From Bacillota bacterium (GTDB taxonomy: Bacteria > Bacillota > Bacilli > Alicyclobacillales > SLC66): DNA of 64,000 nucleotides. The stretch is taken from contig JAJZCW010000005.1 of assembly GCA_021828865.1 (NCBI GenBank), positions 62,001 to 126,000 of the forward strand, in the 5' to 3' direction. Shown here piece after piece: positions 23,109-32,058 of the stretch. Numbering within the stretch: the stretch's first letter is position 1; each line of letters begins with the position of its first letter. The notes beneath the pieces were generated by a model. It saw only the letters and a list, made by a program, of their open reading frames with translations, was not told where the DNA came from and searched no databases. A program made the translations under genes and the position numbers.

Positions 23109-23366
23109 ATGTCAGATAAAGAAAAGAAATTTCACCGCGCACGTTCCGTTTATTATGTTTTTAGCGCCATAATGGCCATTTCTCTAATCACCGCTATACT
23201 GGGAGTCGTTATTGTCTTTTTCAATCAAAAAATAGGGATCGACCTGATCGCTTATGGGGTGGTCCTCGCCTTTGTCATGTCTTCCTTTTACTTGATTTCG
23301 AGAACAAGGTTTCTTAAAGCAAAAGTCGCTTATCAAGCGGTTCAATTAGCGAAAACACGAACCTAA
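23109..23366 (+). CDS. Small membrane protein, two predicted TM helices
   Basis: An 85-residue protein I do not recognise. The charged N terminus SDKEKKFHRAR precedes a helix at about 15-37 and another at about 43-62, then a basic amphipathic end. ATG follows CGAGGAG. It is divergent from the PBP gene and 101 bp upstream of the C39 peptidase on the same strand. A small Bacilli-type YrhC-like or similar membrane protein is possible, but no function can be assigned. Confidence 0.6.
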   Translation: MSDKEKKFHRARSVYYVFSAIMAISLITAILGVVIVFFNQKIGIDLIAYGVVLAFVMSSFYLISRTRFLKAKVAYQAVQLAKTRT

Positions 23367-23467
23367 AGATACTCAACACCAGAATAGAGTTAAAAGTGAC
23401 CTTATTATATAATAATCGTTGATTCGTAAAGACAAGGGGGGAAAGGGATCTTTCATTCCTCCTGCCT

Positions 23468-24274
23468 ATGTTTAAGCATTGGTTATTGCATATGGGGCGA
23501 GTGCAAGTCATGGCGATTTTACTCAGTGTGGTGATTTTTTTTATCGCGATTAGTACTGGTGCCGATTCAGACGTTAAGTCCCTACAGCTTCGCGAAGCCG
23601 CTCAAGTCACTGTAATGCTGAATCATCAAAAAATCACATTTGTCAGCACACTTGCTAACCAATCCCATCAGGTGTTGTTGCGAGTGCCTGCAATCAGTCA
23701 AATGCCAGAACTGCACAATGGGTGTGAAGTCACCAGCCTCTCGATGCTCATAAAAGATACGGGTACAAATGTATCAAAAACGACGCTTGCCAACGAAATT
23801 CAAAAAGATCCTACGCCCCTGACACTTGATAGCAATGGGCAAATCGTCCGTTGGGGCAACCCTAATTATGGATTTGTCGGCAGCATTACCGGAAATGCCC
23901 CTGGGTATGGCGTTTACCACCATCCCATCGCCCAACTCTTAAATAAAATAGAACCTGGACAGGCAGTAGACTTAACAGGTAGTTCTTTTGCGAAAGTGCT
24001 CTCAGCAGTTGCTTCAGGAAGACCGGTCATTGTCTGGACCACCCTTACCTTCGCACCTGTGAAGGATTGGTTAACCTGGAATAGCCCCGAGGGGATTGTA
24101 CACGCCACCATGTACGAACACACGGTATTGCTTGTTGGGTTTGACAAAACCGATCTGTTTATTAACAACCCGCTCACGGGTGACCAGGCGGAATCGGTCC
24201 CCATCGCTTCGTTTCGGAAAAGTTGGATTCAGATGGGCAGACAAGCCGTTACGGTGAAAAACAAGAAAGTGTAA
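23468..24274 (+). CDS. Exported C39-family (papain-like) cysteine peptidase
   Basis: 268 residues with an N-terminal hydrophobic segment (about 12-30) acting as signal or anchor and an extracytoplasmic C39_2-type domain (about 75-260). HNGCEVTS at about 87-94 holds the catalytic Cys, MYEHTVLLVGFD the His at about 219, and INNPLTG the Asn/Asp-like third position. This family resembles YvpB of Bacillus; substrates are unknown. The first ATG lacks a ribosome site; ATG at 23510 (MAILLSV) has GGGGCGAG upstream and is an alternative. A perfect TTATTATATAATAA palindrome near 23400 lies in its upstream region. It is followed within 17 bp by a glycosyltransferase gene. Confidence 0.82.
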   Translation: MFKHWLLHMGRVQVMAILLSVVIFFIAISTGADSDVKSLQLREAAQVTVMLNHQKITFVSTLANQSHQVLLRVPAISQMPELHNGCEVTSLSMLIKDTGTNVSKTTLANEIQKDPTPLTLDSNGQIVRWGNPNYGFVGSITGNAPGYGVYHHPIAQLLNKIEPGQAVDLTGSSFAKVLSAVASGRPVIVWTTLTFAPVKDWLTWNSPEGIVHATMYEHTVLLVGFDKTDLFINNPLTGDQAESVPIASFRKSWIQMGRQAVTVKNKKV

Positions 24275-24291
24275 TTCAAGAAGGTGCCATT

Positions 24292-25152
24292 TTGGAACAT
24301 CCAAGGATTTCATGCCTCATTCCCACCTATGAGCGCCATGCCTGGCTGAAAGAATGTCTGCTTGCGCTGGCTGCTGACCCTTATGAGAACAAAGAAATTA
24401 TTGTAATCAATGATGGCGGATCAAGGCCTGACGAGCAATTGCGATTAGAAGATCTCCCCGATATTAAGTGGATCCATATGGAAGAGAATCAGGGACATGT
24501 TCGCGCCCGTAACGCAGGACTGAAAATAGCTACCGGCGATTATATCCTTCTTTGCGATGACGACGACCTGTTAATTCCTGGTCACTTATCGCATTTAATC
24601 AAACTGGCGATGGAAAATTCACCTGGCATTTGGCATGCTGATGCAGAAATTATATGGTACCGCACCATGCAAAACCTCCGCACCCCTTTATCAAGACGGA
24701 CTTTTGCCATGAATTTTGATCCCCAATTGCTTCGAAAATACAATACCATCATCCCGTCTGGTATCCTTTATCCTATCGCGCTTCACGAGAAATGGGGTCT
24801 TTTCGATGAAACCATGGAGGATTATTGGGACTGGGATTTTTTCCTTAGAATGTCGACGCAGTATCCCATCTATCGAATGCCCTACGCAAGTGTCCTGTAC
24901 CTCGTCAGCGAGGAGGGAAATAACCTTTCCGCAAAAAAGGACCGCATGCAGCAGTCCCTTTTACGGTTGATTGAAAAACATAGTCTTGGCGAATTGCCAG
25001 TAGGATCATTTCCTTTGATGGTCAACGACCCCATCCTTAGGGAGTATTGGCAACTCACTAGCAGAGTCTGGTCTGGCCGCCTGGAGAGCGGGAAAAAGCT
25101 GGTAGACCCAACCAGCGCCTTTCTCTACTCCTTACTCCAGCGTCAGGAGTAA
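24292..25152 (+). CDS. Family 2 glycosyltransferase
   Basis: A 286-residue cytoplasmic GT-A enzyme that transfers a sugar from a nucleotide donor. ISCLIPTYER starts the fold, IVINDGGS is the nucleotide-binding loop and LLCDDDDLLIPGH contains the metal-binding DXD (about 85-97). The acceptor-side region has WDWDFFLRM (ED-like catalytic area). The start is TTG 24292, with AGAAGGTG upstream and just after the peptidase stop. A longer reading overlaps the peptidase by 50 bp and adds a non-family leader. The 3' end overlaps the convergent pyc gene by 21 bp. The acceptor is unknown; no polysaccharide cluster surrounds it. Confidence 0.88.
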   Translation: MEHPRISCLIPTYERHAWLKECLLALAADPYENKEIIVINDGGSRPDEQLRLEDLPDIKWIHMEENQGHVRARNAGLKIATGDYILLCDDDDLLIPGHLSHLIKLAMENSPGIWHADAEIIWYRTMQNLRTPLSRRTFAMNFDPQLLRKYNTIIPSGILYPIALHEKWGLFDETMEDYWDWDFFLRMSTQYPIYRMPYASVLYLVSEEGNNLSAKKDRMQQSLLRLIEKHSLGELPVGSFPLMVNDPILREYWQLTSRVWSGRLESGKKLVDPTSAFLYSLLQRQE

Positions 25153-25153
25153 G
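25131..25153. other. Hairpin formed by the overlapping stop codons of the GT2 gene and pyc
   Basis: CTTACTCC (25131-25138) and GGAGTAAG (25146-25153) form a perfect 8-bp stem. The TAA of the glycosyltransferase lies in the right arm and the TTA (pyc stop) in the left arm. No T-run follows on either strand, so it is not a standard intrinsic terminator. Confidence 0.6.
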
Positions 25154-28100
25154 TCTCCTGCCTGCACAAAATCGCCAATCCGCACCGCTAGTTCTTTTAC
25201 CTTGCCCTGCCGTGGCGCCTGAATCTGCACCTCCATTTTCATGGCCTCTGTGACGAGCAAAAATTGGCCTTGCGCCACTTTTTCCCCCTCTTCCACCATG
25301 ATGCTGACCACGCGCCCCGACATCGATGCGCCTACTTCCCTCTCATTATCAGGATTTGCCTTTCGTCTGCGCTCCACATGGCCCGATTGGGATTTATCGA
25401 ATACTTCCAATTCCCGTGGCTGCCCGTTGAGTTCGAAAAAGACCACACGAGTCCCGTCAGGACGTGGTTGTGAGAGGGAGATCATTTTGATGATCAGTGT
25501 TTTGCCTGAATCGATTTCCACGTTCACTTCTTCGCCTGGTCTCAGCCCATAAAAGAAAGTGGAGGAATCAAGCACCGACAGATTGCCATATTCATCCTTG
25601 CTTCTGATAAAATCCAAGTATACCTGCGGGTAGAGCGCATAGGATACTAAATCTCTCGAGGTCACAATGTGCTTGGTCTTGTCATTGAGTTCCGTTGTGA
25701 GTTCATCAAATTTGACCGGCTCCATCATCAATCCAGGACGGTCAATTAGCGGCTTGCGACCTTTTAGCACAGCTTGTTGCAGCCACTCCGGAAATCCCCC
25801 TGGCGGTTGCCCCATGTATCCCATAAAGTAATCCACCACAGAGGCCGGGTAATCGTAGTCATTCGCTTTTTGCTTTAGTGTCTCTGCCGTCAGGTGATTT
25901 TGTACCATAAAGAGGGCAAAATCGCCAACCATTTTCGAAGAAGGGGTCACTTTAACAATATCCCCTAGCATATCGTTCACTTCGCGATACGCCTTTTTCA
26001 CCTCTTCAAACTGCTCACCGAGCCCCATCGAATCGGCTTGTTTTTGTAAATTGGTGTATTGGCCTCCCGGCATTTCGTGTTCATAGATATCAGGAGCCGC
26101 CGATTGTAATCCGCTCTCAAATGGCGCATAAATCGACCGCACCGATTCAAAATACTCGCTGAACCTTCCCAGTTTGGAAAGGGAAATCCCTGTGTCTTTG
26201 GGACTTTGCGCAAGCGCACCGACGACAGCCGCAATGTTCGGTTGCGAGGTAAGCCCGGATAGGGAAGTCATCGCCACATCAGCGATATCAAGTCCTGCCT
26301 CCGTTGCCTTCAGGATGGTGGCGACCCCCGTTGCCGCGCTGTCATGCGTGTGTAGGTGTATGGGCAGCCCCACATTTTCCTTCAACTCCTTGACAAGCGT
26401 ATAGGCTGCATAGGGTTTCAATAGTCCTGCCATGTCCTTGATTGCAAGAATTTGTGCGCCCGCTTTTTCCAGCGACTTGGCCAAATCCACGTAGTACCTC
26501 AACGTAAATTTCGTCCGATTCGGATCCAGTATATCACCGGTATAACAAATGGCTGCTTCCGCAATTTTGCCATTTTCCCGGACGCGATCAATTGACAATT
26601 GCATATTAGGTAACCAGTTCAGGCTATCAAAAATGCGAAATACATCTATCCCCGCAAGTGCGGCATCATCAATGAATTTTTTCACCACATTATCAGGATA
26701 GTTGCGGTAGCCTACCGCATTTGCGCCTCTTAAAAGCATTTGAAATAGGACGTTGGGTATTTTCTCCCGCAGTCTCGACAGTCTTTCCCACGGGTCTTCT
26801 CGCAAAAACCTCATCGATGTATCGAACGTGGCGCCCCCCCACATTTCCAATGAAAAAAACTGCGGGGTTTCATGAGCATAGACTTCTGCAATCTTCATGA
26901 GATCATAGGTACGCATCCTCGTCGCAAGGAGCGATTGGTGCGCATCGCGCATCGTCGTGTCGGTCAACCAAAGCCGACCTGTCGCGTTTAAGTAATCAAG
27001 CAGACCGGTCATTCCTTTTTCCTGAAAAATCGTCCGCGTTCCCGCCTGTGGCTTATCCTGCCATGAATATTGCGGCAATTTTGGGAAAACCACCAGTGGT
27101 TTTTTCGTGCCCGCCTTCACGCCGTCTGAACCGTTGACCGTCACTTCCCCAATGTACTTGAGGAGTTTCCCGCCACGGTTTTGCCGCTTTCTAAAGATGA
27201 ACAGTTCCGGATGATCCTCCACAAAGTTAACCGTACACATACCATCGAGAAAATCCTGGTGGCGTATCACATTGTCAAGAAATTGAATGTTGGTCTTGAC
27301 ACCACGAATGCGAAATTCTTCAAGCGCCCTCCGCAATTTGGAGACCGCCTGATCAAAATTCAATGCCCATGCAGACACTTTGACTAATAGCGAATCATAG
27401 AACGGAAGAATCCGAGAGCCATGAAATCCGTTTCCGCCATCAAGTCGAACGCCAAAACCGCTCGCTGAGCGATAGGCCACGATGCGACCGGTATCTGGCA
27501 AAAAATTATTTTCCGGATCTTCTGTCGTCACCCTCGCCTGAATAGCAAAGCCGCGTTTGGTGATGCTGGCCTGTGATTCAATCCCGATCTCCGGGTCATT
27601 AAGGTGTTTATCACCCGCAATCTGAATCTGCGATTGTACGATGTCAATCCCTGTGATCATTTCCGTTACGGTGTGCTCAACCTGTACTCGTGGGTTGACC
27701 TCAATAAAATAAAAATTTCCTTTTGTATCGAGTAGGAACTCCACTGTCCCCGCGTTGAAATAGTCAACACTTTTCATCAAATTCAAGGCGGTTTGGCAAA
27801 TCTGGTCACTCAATTCATCTGGCAGCATGGAAGGCGCCATTTCCACCACTTTTTGGTGTCGCCTTTGCACAGAGCAGTCGCGTTCAAAAAGGTGAACAAT
27901 TTGGCCATGCTTGTCGCCAAGAATCTGCACCTCAATGTGTTTGGGGTTCTCTACCAGCTTCTCCACATACACGCTGGATGCGCCAAATGACGCTTGTGCC
28001 TCGGAACTGGCGCGAGCAAATGCATCCTCCAGATCCTCTGCATTGCGGACCACGCGCATTCCCCTTCCACCACCGCCGCTGATGGCTTTGAGCATTAAAG

Positions 28101-28563
28101 GATACCCGTGCTCCTTAGCAAATGCCTGTGCTTCTTTGACATCGACTGGACCGTCACTTCCTGGCACAACCGGCACTCCTGCCGCAATAGCTGTCCTTCT
28201 CGCCGCCACCTTATCGCCAAAAAGCTTCAGGTGGTCAGCACTTGGTCCAATAAACACGATTCCCGCCTCTTCACAAGCCTTCGCAAAGTCAGGATTCTCA
28301 GAAAGAAATCCATACCCTGGATGAATCGCATCGCAATCGTGACGTTGAGCCAAATCGATAATACCGGGAATGTCCAAGTATGCCTCGATGGGGCCTTTGT
28401 TTTCGCCAATCAGGTAGGCTTCGTCTGCTTTGTATCGGTGAAGCGATAGGTTATCCTCTTTTGCATAGATGGCCACCGTGCGAATCCCCAACTCCGTGCA
28501 AGCCCTGCAAATCCGGATGGCAATTTCCCCACGGTTGGCTACCAGCACCTTTTTGAATTGCAT
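25132..28563 (-). CDS. pyc: Pyruvate carboxylase
   Basis: A 1143-residue biotin enzyme that converts pyruvate, bicarbonate and ATP to oxaloacetate, feeding the TCA cycle and gluconeogenesis. Order: biotin carboxylase (about 1-455; KVLVANRGEIAIR, ATP-grasp with GGGGRGMR, EVNPRVQVEH), carboxyltransferase barrel (about 530-830; WGGATFD, DMAGLLKP, LHTHDSAATG), the tetramerisation/allosteric region, and the biotin carrier (about 1075-1143) with the biotinyl Lys in EAMKM. The start is ATG 28563 with GGGAG 8 nt upstream; a GTG at 28572 would overlap that site. It is followed closely by no other gene on its strand and converges with the GT2 gene. Confidence 0.97.
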   Translation of the reverse strand: MQFKKVLVANRGEIAIRICRACTELGIRTVAIYAKEDNLSLHRYKADEAYLIGENKGPIEAYLDIPGIIDLAQRHDCDAIHPGYGFLSENPDFAKACEEAGIVFIGPSADHLKLFGDKVAARRTAIAAGVPVVPGSDGPVDVKEAQAFAKEHGYPLMLKAISGGGGRGMRVVRNAEDLEDAFARASSEAQASFGASSVYVEKLVENPKHIEVQILGDKHGQIVHLFERDCSVQRRHQKVVEMAPSMLPDELSDQICQTALNLMKSVDYFNAGTVEFLLDTKGNFYFIEVNPRVQVEHTVTEMITGIDIVQSQIQIAGDKHLNDPEIGIESQASITKRGFAIQARVTTEDPENNFLPDTGRIVAYRSASGFGVRLDGGNGFHGSRILPFYDSLLVKVSAWALNFDQAVSKLRRALEEFRIRGVKTNIQFLDNVIRHQDFLDGMCTVNFVEDHPELFIFRKRQNRGGKLLKYIGEVTVNGSDGVKAGTKKPLVVFPKLPQYSWQDKPQAGTRTIFQEKGMTGLLDYLNATGRLWLTDTTMRDAHQSLLATRMRTYDLMKIAEVYAHETPQFFSLEMWGGATFDTSMRFLREDPWERLSRLREKIPNVLFQMLLRGANAVGYRNYPDNVVKKFIDDAALAGIDVFRIFDSLNWLPNMQLSIDRVRENGKIAEAAICYTGDILDPNRTKFTLRYYVDLAKSLEKAGAQILAIKDMAGLLKPYAAYTLVKELKENVGLPIHLHTHDSAATGVATILKATEAGLDIADVAMTSLSGLTSQPNIAAVVGALAQSPKDTGISLSKLGRFSEYFESVRSIYAPFESGLQSAAPDIYEHEMPGGQYTNLQKQADSMGLGEQFEEVKKAYREVNDMLGDIVKVTPSSKMVGDFALFMVQNHLTAETLKQKANDYDYPASVVDYFMGYMGQPPGGFPEWLQQAVLKGRKPLIDRPGLMMEPVKFDELTTELNDKTKHIVTSRDLVSYALYPQVYLDFIRSKDEYGNLSVLDSSTFFYGLRPGEEVNVEIDSGKTLIIKMISLSQPRPDGTRVVFFELNGQPRELEVFDKSQSGHVERRRKANPDNEREVGASMSGRVVSIMVEEGEKVAQGQFLLVTEAMKMEVQIQAPRQGKVKELAVRIGDFVQAGDLLLTLE

Positions 28564-28587
28564 ATACCCCACTCCCTCTTTTTGTCT

Positions 28588-29685
28588 CTATATGGTCATT
28601 AATTCTTTGGTAAATGTGGTGATCACTTCAACGCCTGTGTCCGTCACCACGACATCATCCTCAATTCTCACACCGAATTGATCAGGCAAATAAATCCCTG
28701 GTTCCACAGTGAACACCATACCAGGAACCAACTTTAAATCGTTACCACTGACGATACTCGGGAATTCGTGCACATCGAGTCCCAGTCCATGACCTGTGCG
28801 ATGGGTAAAAAAATCGCCATATCCCGCCTTCTCAATGACATTTCGGGCCGCCTTGTCCACGTATTCCGCGGTCACTCCCGGTCTGATCGACTGAATGGCA
28901 GTCGCCTGTGCTTCTTTCACGACTTCATAGACTTCTTTCGCTCGTTCACTTAGTTCGCCAAAAGCGAGCGTCCTTGTCGTATCTGCTGCATAGCCGTCTA
29001 CCATGGCACCATAGTCAAATACGACCAAATCCCCGCTTTGCACCTTTCTGTCACTTGGCATGCCATGTGGCAATGCCCCCCTTGGTCCTGATCCGACAAT
29101 GGTACCGAATGGCGTTCCTTCAGAACCCAGTTTACGCATCTGATACTCCAGTTCTGCCGCCAATTCTGTCTCCGTCATCCCCACCCGGAAGTGAGGCAAC
29201 GCTTGTTGCAAGGCTACGTCTACAATACTTGCGGCCCTTCTAAGCGCATCCAGTTCTCCCTGATCTTTGGTCAAGCGAAGTCGCATGACCAGTTCCTCCG
29301 CAGGAATAAACGAGGTCACTCCAGCCGCTGTTAGTGACTGTATTTCAAACCACCTCATATTTAATGGCTCTACCGCTATCTTTAGCGATTTTTTTAACCC
29401 TAGCGCAGCAACAAATTGGGAGAGTGCATGAGAGGGGCCTTCCTCATCGCCATAGGTGGCTATCATTTTATAGTGTGAGGGGGCGACAACGCCCTCCGCT
29501 TCCAATCGCGGCAAAAGGAGCACTCCCTCACCTTTTGCATTCAGGCCAAAAAGAGTCAAGCGCTCACTCTGGTGCATCCTCATTCCTGAAAGATAATACA
29601 AGCTCGCTCCTGGTGCAAAAATGGCATGTGAAAAACCGCCTGTTTCAAGCTCTTTCAGCAGGCGTTGTACGCGTGATGCGTTCAA
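28588..29685 (-). CDS. pepQ: Xaa-Pro dipeptidase/aminopeptidase (M24 family)
   Basis: A 365-residue two-metal peptidase cleaving Xaa-Pro bonds. The N-terminal creatinase-like domain (about 1-130) contains GASLYYLSGM. The pita-bread catalytic domain holds the five metal ligands: VFDYGAMVDGYAADTTR (two Asp), HRTGHGLGLDVHE (His), VEPGIY (Glu) and VRIEDDVVV (Glu). Length matches PepQ/YpdF-type enzymes. ATG at 29685 has GAGGGGGAAGCG upstream. It is between the M6 protease gene (20 bp upstream) and pyc (24 bp downstream), all on the same strand, so cotranscription is possible. It would work with the dipeptides that peptide importers bring in (inferred). Confidence 0.92.
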   Translation of the reverse strand: MNASRVQRLLKELETGGFSHAIFAPGASLYYLSGMRMHQSERLTLFGLNAKGEGVLLLPRLEAEGVVAPSHYKMIATYGDEEGPSHALSQFVAALGLKKSLKIAVEPLNMRWFEIQSLTAAGVTSFIPAEELVMRLRLTKDQGELDALRRAASIVDVALQQALPHFRVGMTETELAAELEYQMRKLGSEGTPFGTIVGSGPRGALPHGMPSDRKVQSGDLVVFDYGAMVDGYAADTTRTLAFGELSERAKEVYEVVKEAQATAIQSIRPGVTAEYVDKAARNVIEKAGYGDFFTHRTGHGLGLDVHEFPSIVSGNDLKLVPGMVFTVEPGIYLPDQFGVRIEDDVVVTDTGVEVITTFTKELMTI

Positions 29686-29705
29686 TTCGCTTCCCCCTCA
29701 TTATT

Positions 29706-31433
29706 TTAATGATTGATTACGTTAAAATAAGCTAGTGCGGATAACCCATTATAGGATACATTGACCTTTGCTTGACCAGGAGTCAAGAACGTCACCTGGC
29801 TTCCTTGCCATTTCGCCTGGACATTCGCCGACCAGCCAGCATCTTTCGCCACATTGCTGGCAATTCCACCATGGGTATATATAGCACGCAATCGCACGGG
29901 TACCCCCACTTTTATCGTTAATCCTGCATTGGGTCTTGGAATAACTAACGAGCTGCCGCTCTGTACATCTGCCACATCAAACGTTGCCACCTTGGTCACA
30001 GGATTGATCGCAATGTGAGTAACGTTCATCCCCAAATACTGTCCGTTCCACAGCCGGTTCGAAGGCTTGCTGAGTGAGGTGAACTGATTGTTGCCACTTA
30101 CAGGGTAGGCGTCCTGATAAGTCCCCACCGATCCTTCTGGCTGCAAAAGATCATTCGTGTTGCCCGCACTCATGATGGCAATATCATCATGATGAGAGTG
30201 ATTCTGGCTAGGGTCATTTAACACATCGTTCGTCCAGTCATAACTGCTTGGCATCACTTCTGTGGCATCAATTCTCCAGATAAAAACGCCAGTATCCGGA
30301 ATGGCCACATCAACACCTATTGCCTCTTCGTTGGAAATTAGAAAATATTCGTTGCTAAAACTTAGCGGATTCAATTGATAGACGATAGGCGTAGTTTCAA
30401 GCGGCGGAAGCGGAACGCCCGTTTCGCTTTCAGTGATAATTTTCGGTTTAACCCACCCTAGATAAATTAGAGAATAGGGGTCAAGTCCTGCCGGTTGCTC
30501 GCCAGAGGGGAATCCATTCCAATTTCCGGTTCCCATCAGGGAAAAAGGTCCCACGCCCTGTCCTGCATTGGCTGCACTAGACACATCATAAACATCCATC
30601 AAACCCAATAAATGCCCAAATTCATGAGCGATCACACCGAGTGTCACCGGATCGCCAGAGGAGTCGTCGAGCTCTGGCACTAGGTCATACGCATTCACCA
30701 AGGCCACATCACTAGGAAGTGACGTCCTTTCTCTGGATCCAACATGTAATCTCGTGGGCTTTTGCTGATTATTCAAAGGGACGACAATGGGATATTGCAA
30801 ATTCGATTCAACTGGCCAAATCAAATTTTTATTGTCAGGTTCCACATCCGCCCCAAACCCGCTATAAACAATTGCGAGATAAGGAATTTGGCCATTTTTC
30901 ACATAAGGTTTGAAATTAAAATGATCCTTCATCAATTGATTAATGACATCTGATACCACACCATCGTCATTGTTAGGAAAGTTCCCTCCAGAACCATTTT
31001 CCGTCTTCGCATAATAGGACTCCGGATGCGGCAAGGGGAGAAATTTCCCAGGATGCAGCGGATCACCCACTACTTCTCCCGTCAGTTGGAGTTGTCCATA
31101 GGATACCTTGCGATAATAACTTGCCACCGATTGATGACTGCCAAAGTACAAATTTTGATATAAAGACAAGGGTTTTGTTGCGGGTTGACCCAAAAAAGAC
31201 GCACACACCACCAACATCGTTACTTTTTTGGGTTGCACACTCCCCACCGATGTCATATGGCGATGATGCAGCACTATACTGGTTGACTTTTTCATCACTT
31301 GATAAGACACTACGTGCGCCGAAGTTTTCAAACGAACAGGAGTATAAAAAGGATAAATAACTAGGGTCAAGAGTGCCATACCCAATATGCCAATGACTCT
31401 TCCCTTTTTTAAAAACCCATGGCCCACATACAT
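29706..31433 (-). CDS. Secreted M6-type (immune inhibitor A-like) metalloprotease
   Basis: About 575 residues. It starts with a basic run (FLKKGR) and a hydrophobic signal segment (about 12-30). The M6 catalytic domain has the zinc motif HEFGHLLGLMD near residue 263, preceded by conserved AIVYSGFGADVEP. The remaining C-terminal part (about 480-575) looks like a bacterial Ig-like fold. Start ATG 31433 is favoured because an upstream reading to 31496 runs through the terminator of the next gene; its ribosome site is weak (GGGGGA directly before ATG). Peptide degradation outside the cell is the likely role. The TATTTTAA/TTAAAATA dyad at its 3' end may stop transcription. Confidence 0.88.
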   Translation of the reverse strand: MYVGHGFLKKGRVIGILGMALLTLVIYPFYTPVRLKTSAHVVSYQVMKKSTSIVLHHRHMTSVGSVQPKKVTMLVVCASFLGQPATKPLSLYQNLYFGSHQSVASYYRKVSYGQLQLTGEVVGDPLHPGKFLPLPHPESYYAKTENGSGGNFPNNDDGVVSDVINQLMKDHFNFKPYVKNGQIPYLAIVYSGFGADVEPDNKNLIWPVESNLQYPIVVPLNNQQKPTRLHVGSRERTSLPSDVALVNAYDLVPELDDSSGDPVTLGVIAHEFGHLLGLMDVYDVSSAANAGQGVGPFSLMGTGNWNGFPSGEQPAGLDPYSLIYLGWVKPKIITESETGVPLPPLETTPIVYQLNPLSFSNEYFLISNEEAIGVDVAIPDTGVFIWRIDATEVMPSSYDWTNDVLNDPSQNHSHHDDIAIMSAGNTNDLLQPEGSVGTYQDAYPVSGNNQFTSLSKPSNRLWNGQYLGMNVTHIAINPVTKVATFDVADVQSGSSLVIPRPNAGLTIKVGVPVRLRAIYTHGGIASNVAKDAGWSANVQAKWQGSQVTFLTPGQAKVNVSYNGLSALAYFNVINH

Positions 31434-31466
31434 TCCCCCAGTGAAAATAATTATAGCATGCCTATG

Positions 31467-31501
31467 AAAAAACACGGTGTACCATTTTGGTCCCACCGTG
31501 T
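31467..31501 (-). terminator. Intrinsic terminator of the Tag-like gene
   Basis: On the minus strand ACACGGTG...ACACCGTGT, with inner GGACCA/TGGT pairing, is followed by six T residues (A-run 31467-31472 on plus). It lies 20 bp after the stop codon. Confidence 0.85.
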
Positions 31502-31520
31502 CTATCCGTTCTTAATTTAT

Positions 31521-31940
31521 TTATTCCATTTGCAGGTCTTCCACCAATGAATGGGCCGCGCTTTCACCGATAAGATGAAACATGCGCCGAAATTCTCCTT
31601 CTAAACTTCTCTTTCGTTCCTGTTGTACCTGCTGTAGAAATTCAAATAGGGAACCGTATTCCTCAATCAATTGCTGGCAAACCTTCGCATTTTCCACTGT
31701 AGCAATCACTTTGCGAGCATTCTTGATGATCATTGAATCTTTTGCCAGCAACTTTTCAATGTCTAACTCATCAAAAGCCGCCACTTTGTCAATGGAAAAG
31801 TCACAAAAAGCCTGCTTAAAATTAGCCCACTTACGTTCCACCACACCGCGATGAAATCCTGTATAAAATACCACCTTGGTCAACACTTCAAAAAAATAAT
31901 CATCCGATTGAATGTCCACCGCCGTCATGACACTTGCCAT
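31521..31940 (-). CDS. Truncated Tag-like (3-methyladenine DNA glycosylase I family) protein
   Basis: 139 residues aligning by eye with the middle of Tag: SDDYFFEVLTKVVFYTGF, ERKWANFKQAF, DIEKLLAKDSMIIKNARKV, ENAKVCQQLIEEYGSLFEFL, and FRRMFHLIGESAAHS matching the LKxxGFxFxGPT region. Family members have about 185-195 residues. The N-terminal zinc Cys and the YHDxEWG active-site block are absent, as is the C-terminal zinc HxxxC part. ATG at 31940 follows GGTGGAGG, and the gene has its own terminator, so it looks maintained. It may bind DNA without excising bases, or have another role. Neighbours give no clue. Confidence 0.65.
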   Translation of the reverse strand: MASVMTAVDIQSDDYFFEVLTKVVFYTGFHRGVVERKWANFKQAFCDFSIDKVAAFDELDIEKLLAKDSMIIKNARKVIATVENAKVCQQLIEEYGSLFEFLQQVQQERKRSLEGEFRRMFHLIGESAAHSLVEDLQME

Positions 31941-32058
31941 GAATATGCCTCCACCAAGAAAGGGCCCTTCTCATTTCTCGGTACCTATTAAGAAGCATAG
32001 GGCAATATTTCATTTTCCGCGATGCAATTTCGTAAAGTATTGCGCTAATCGTAAAATG

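Noticed and set aside
31434-31496. Extended start of the M6 protease
   Set aside because: The stretch is the terminator hairpin of the upstream gene.
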